From assembly GCA_905480565.1 (NCBI GenBank), contig CAJQQW010000109.1, positions 1-6,694 on the forward strand: DNA of 6,694 bases, given 5' to 3'. Within the stretch, counting starts at the first letter, position 1. Each line of letters starts with the position of its first letter. Origin of the DNA: an uncultured Halioglobus sp. GTDB lineage: Bacteria; Pseudomonadota; Gammaproteobacteria; Pseudomonadales; Halieaceae. Shown one piece after another: positions 6,451-6,694 of this stretch. Both the position numbers and the translations under genes were made by a program. The notes below the pieces were generated by a model. That model was not told the DNA's origin. It saw nothing but the letters and a program-made list of their open reading frames with translations, and searched no databases.

Positions 6451-6694
6451 TAGGGAGAGCTTAGCTGATTTTCTTGAAAATGCCATGTACGGACGATCTC
6501 GAGTTTATCCGTGGTGGCTTTTAACTCTGGCGGAAATGGTGCAAAAGGCGATGCCATGCGGACGAGTTTGATCGCAGCTTCATCAAGCACTGCGTAGCCA
6601 GATGAAGACAATACACGGATTTCCTCAAGGCTGCCGTCTGCACGTATCACGACTAACATTCGAAGGTCGCCATAGATACCATAGCGGACGGAGG
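6450..6694 (-). CDS. tonB: TonB family protein, C-terminal domain (N-terminus beyond window)
   Basis: The frame is open from the right edge and ends with TAA at 6452-6450, leaving 80 visible residues. They form a TonB C-terminal domain, the periplasmic part that contacts outer-membrane partners: YGDLRMLVVIRADGSL, then VLSSSGYAVLDEAA, the SPFAPFP turn, and LEIVRTWHF near the end. An ATG at 6659 lies inside this domain and is not the gene start, because the frame continues upstream with conserved TonB residues. The N-terminal membrane anchor and Pro-rich linker are outside the window. The sequence and the position just upstream of yqgE/algH and ruvX/yqgF match TonB3 of P. aeruginosa, a protein reported to be needed for twitching motility and pilus assembly. 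Orthology to TonB3 rather than the iron-uptake TonB is inferred from this context. Confidence 0.9.
   Translation of the reverse strand, partial: SVRYGIYGDLRMLVVIRADGSLEEIRVLSSSGYAVLDEAAIKLVRMASPFAPFPPELKATTDKLEIVRTWHFQENQLSSP

Overview
The window looks like ordinary core chromosome of a gammaproteobacterium related to Pseudomonas, Cellvibrionales or Halieaceae. The proteins resemble Pseudomonas homologues as I remember them: MetX, PilT, PilU, AlgH/YqgE and the TonB3 C-terminus. Base composition is moderately GC-rich. The genus cannot be fixed by eye. I see no insertion sequence, phage, CRISPR, tRNA or rRNA, and no gene-free stretch longer than about 130 bases.

Layout. Positions 1-3017 hold a minus-strand metabolic operon. 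In transcription order it is yggS (PLP homeostasis), proC (last step of proline synthesis), yggT (membrane protein) and metX (homoserine acyltransferase, running off the left edge). The last junction is extremely tight. A divergent intergenic region (about 3018-3146) separates this operon from the plus-strand pair pilT (3147-4181) and pilU (4223-5362), the type IV pilus retraction ATPases. That region carries a good match to a sigma-54 -24/-12 promoter facing pilT and a weaker sigma-70-like candidate facing yggS. From the right edge, a second minus-strand operon converges on pilU: the C-terminal domain of a TonB protein (TonB3-like, entering from outside), yqgE/algH, then ruvX/yqgF. Only 9 bases lie between the stop codons of pilU and ruvX.

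How the genes relate. pilT and pilU make the hexameric motors that disassemble type IV pili for twitching motility. The TonB3 protein of Pseudomonas aeruginosa, encoded beside algH and yqgF, is also reported to be needed for twitching, so the pilus genes may have a functional neighbour on the right. yggS and proC are a widely conserved pair. metX shares the transcript without an obvious biochemical link.

No new biological system is evident. The observations most worth testing are the sigma-54-like promoter ahead of pilTU, the in-frame one-stop yggT/metX junction, and the direct ruvX-pilU convergence, where Pseudomonas carries pyrimidine genes between them.
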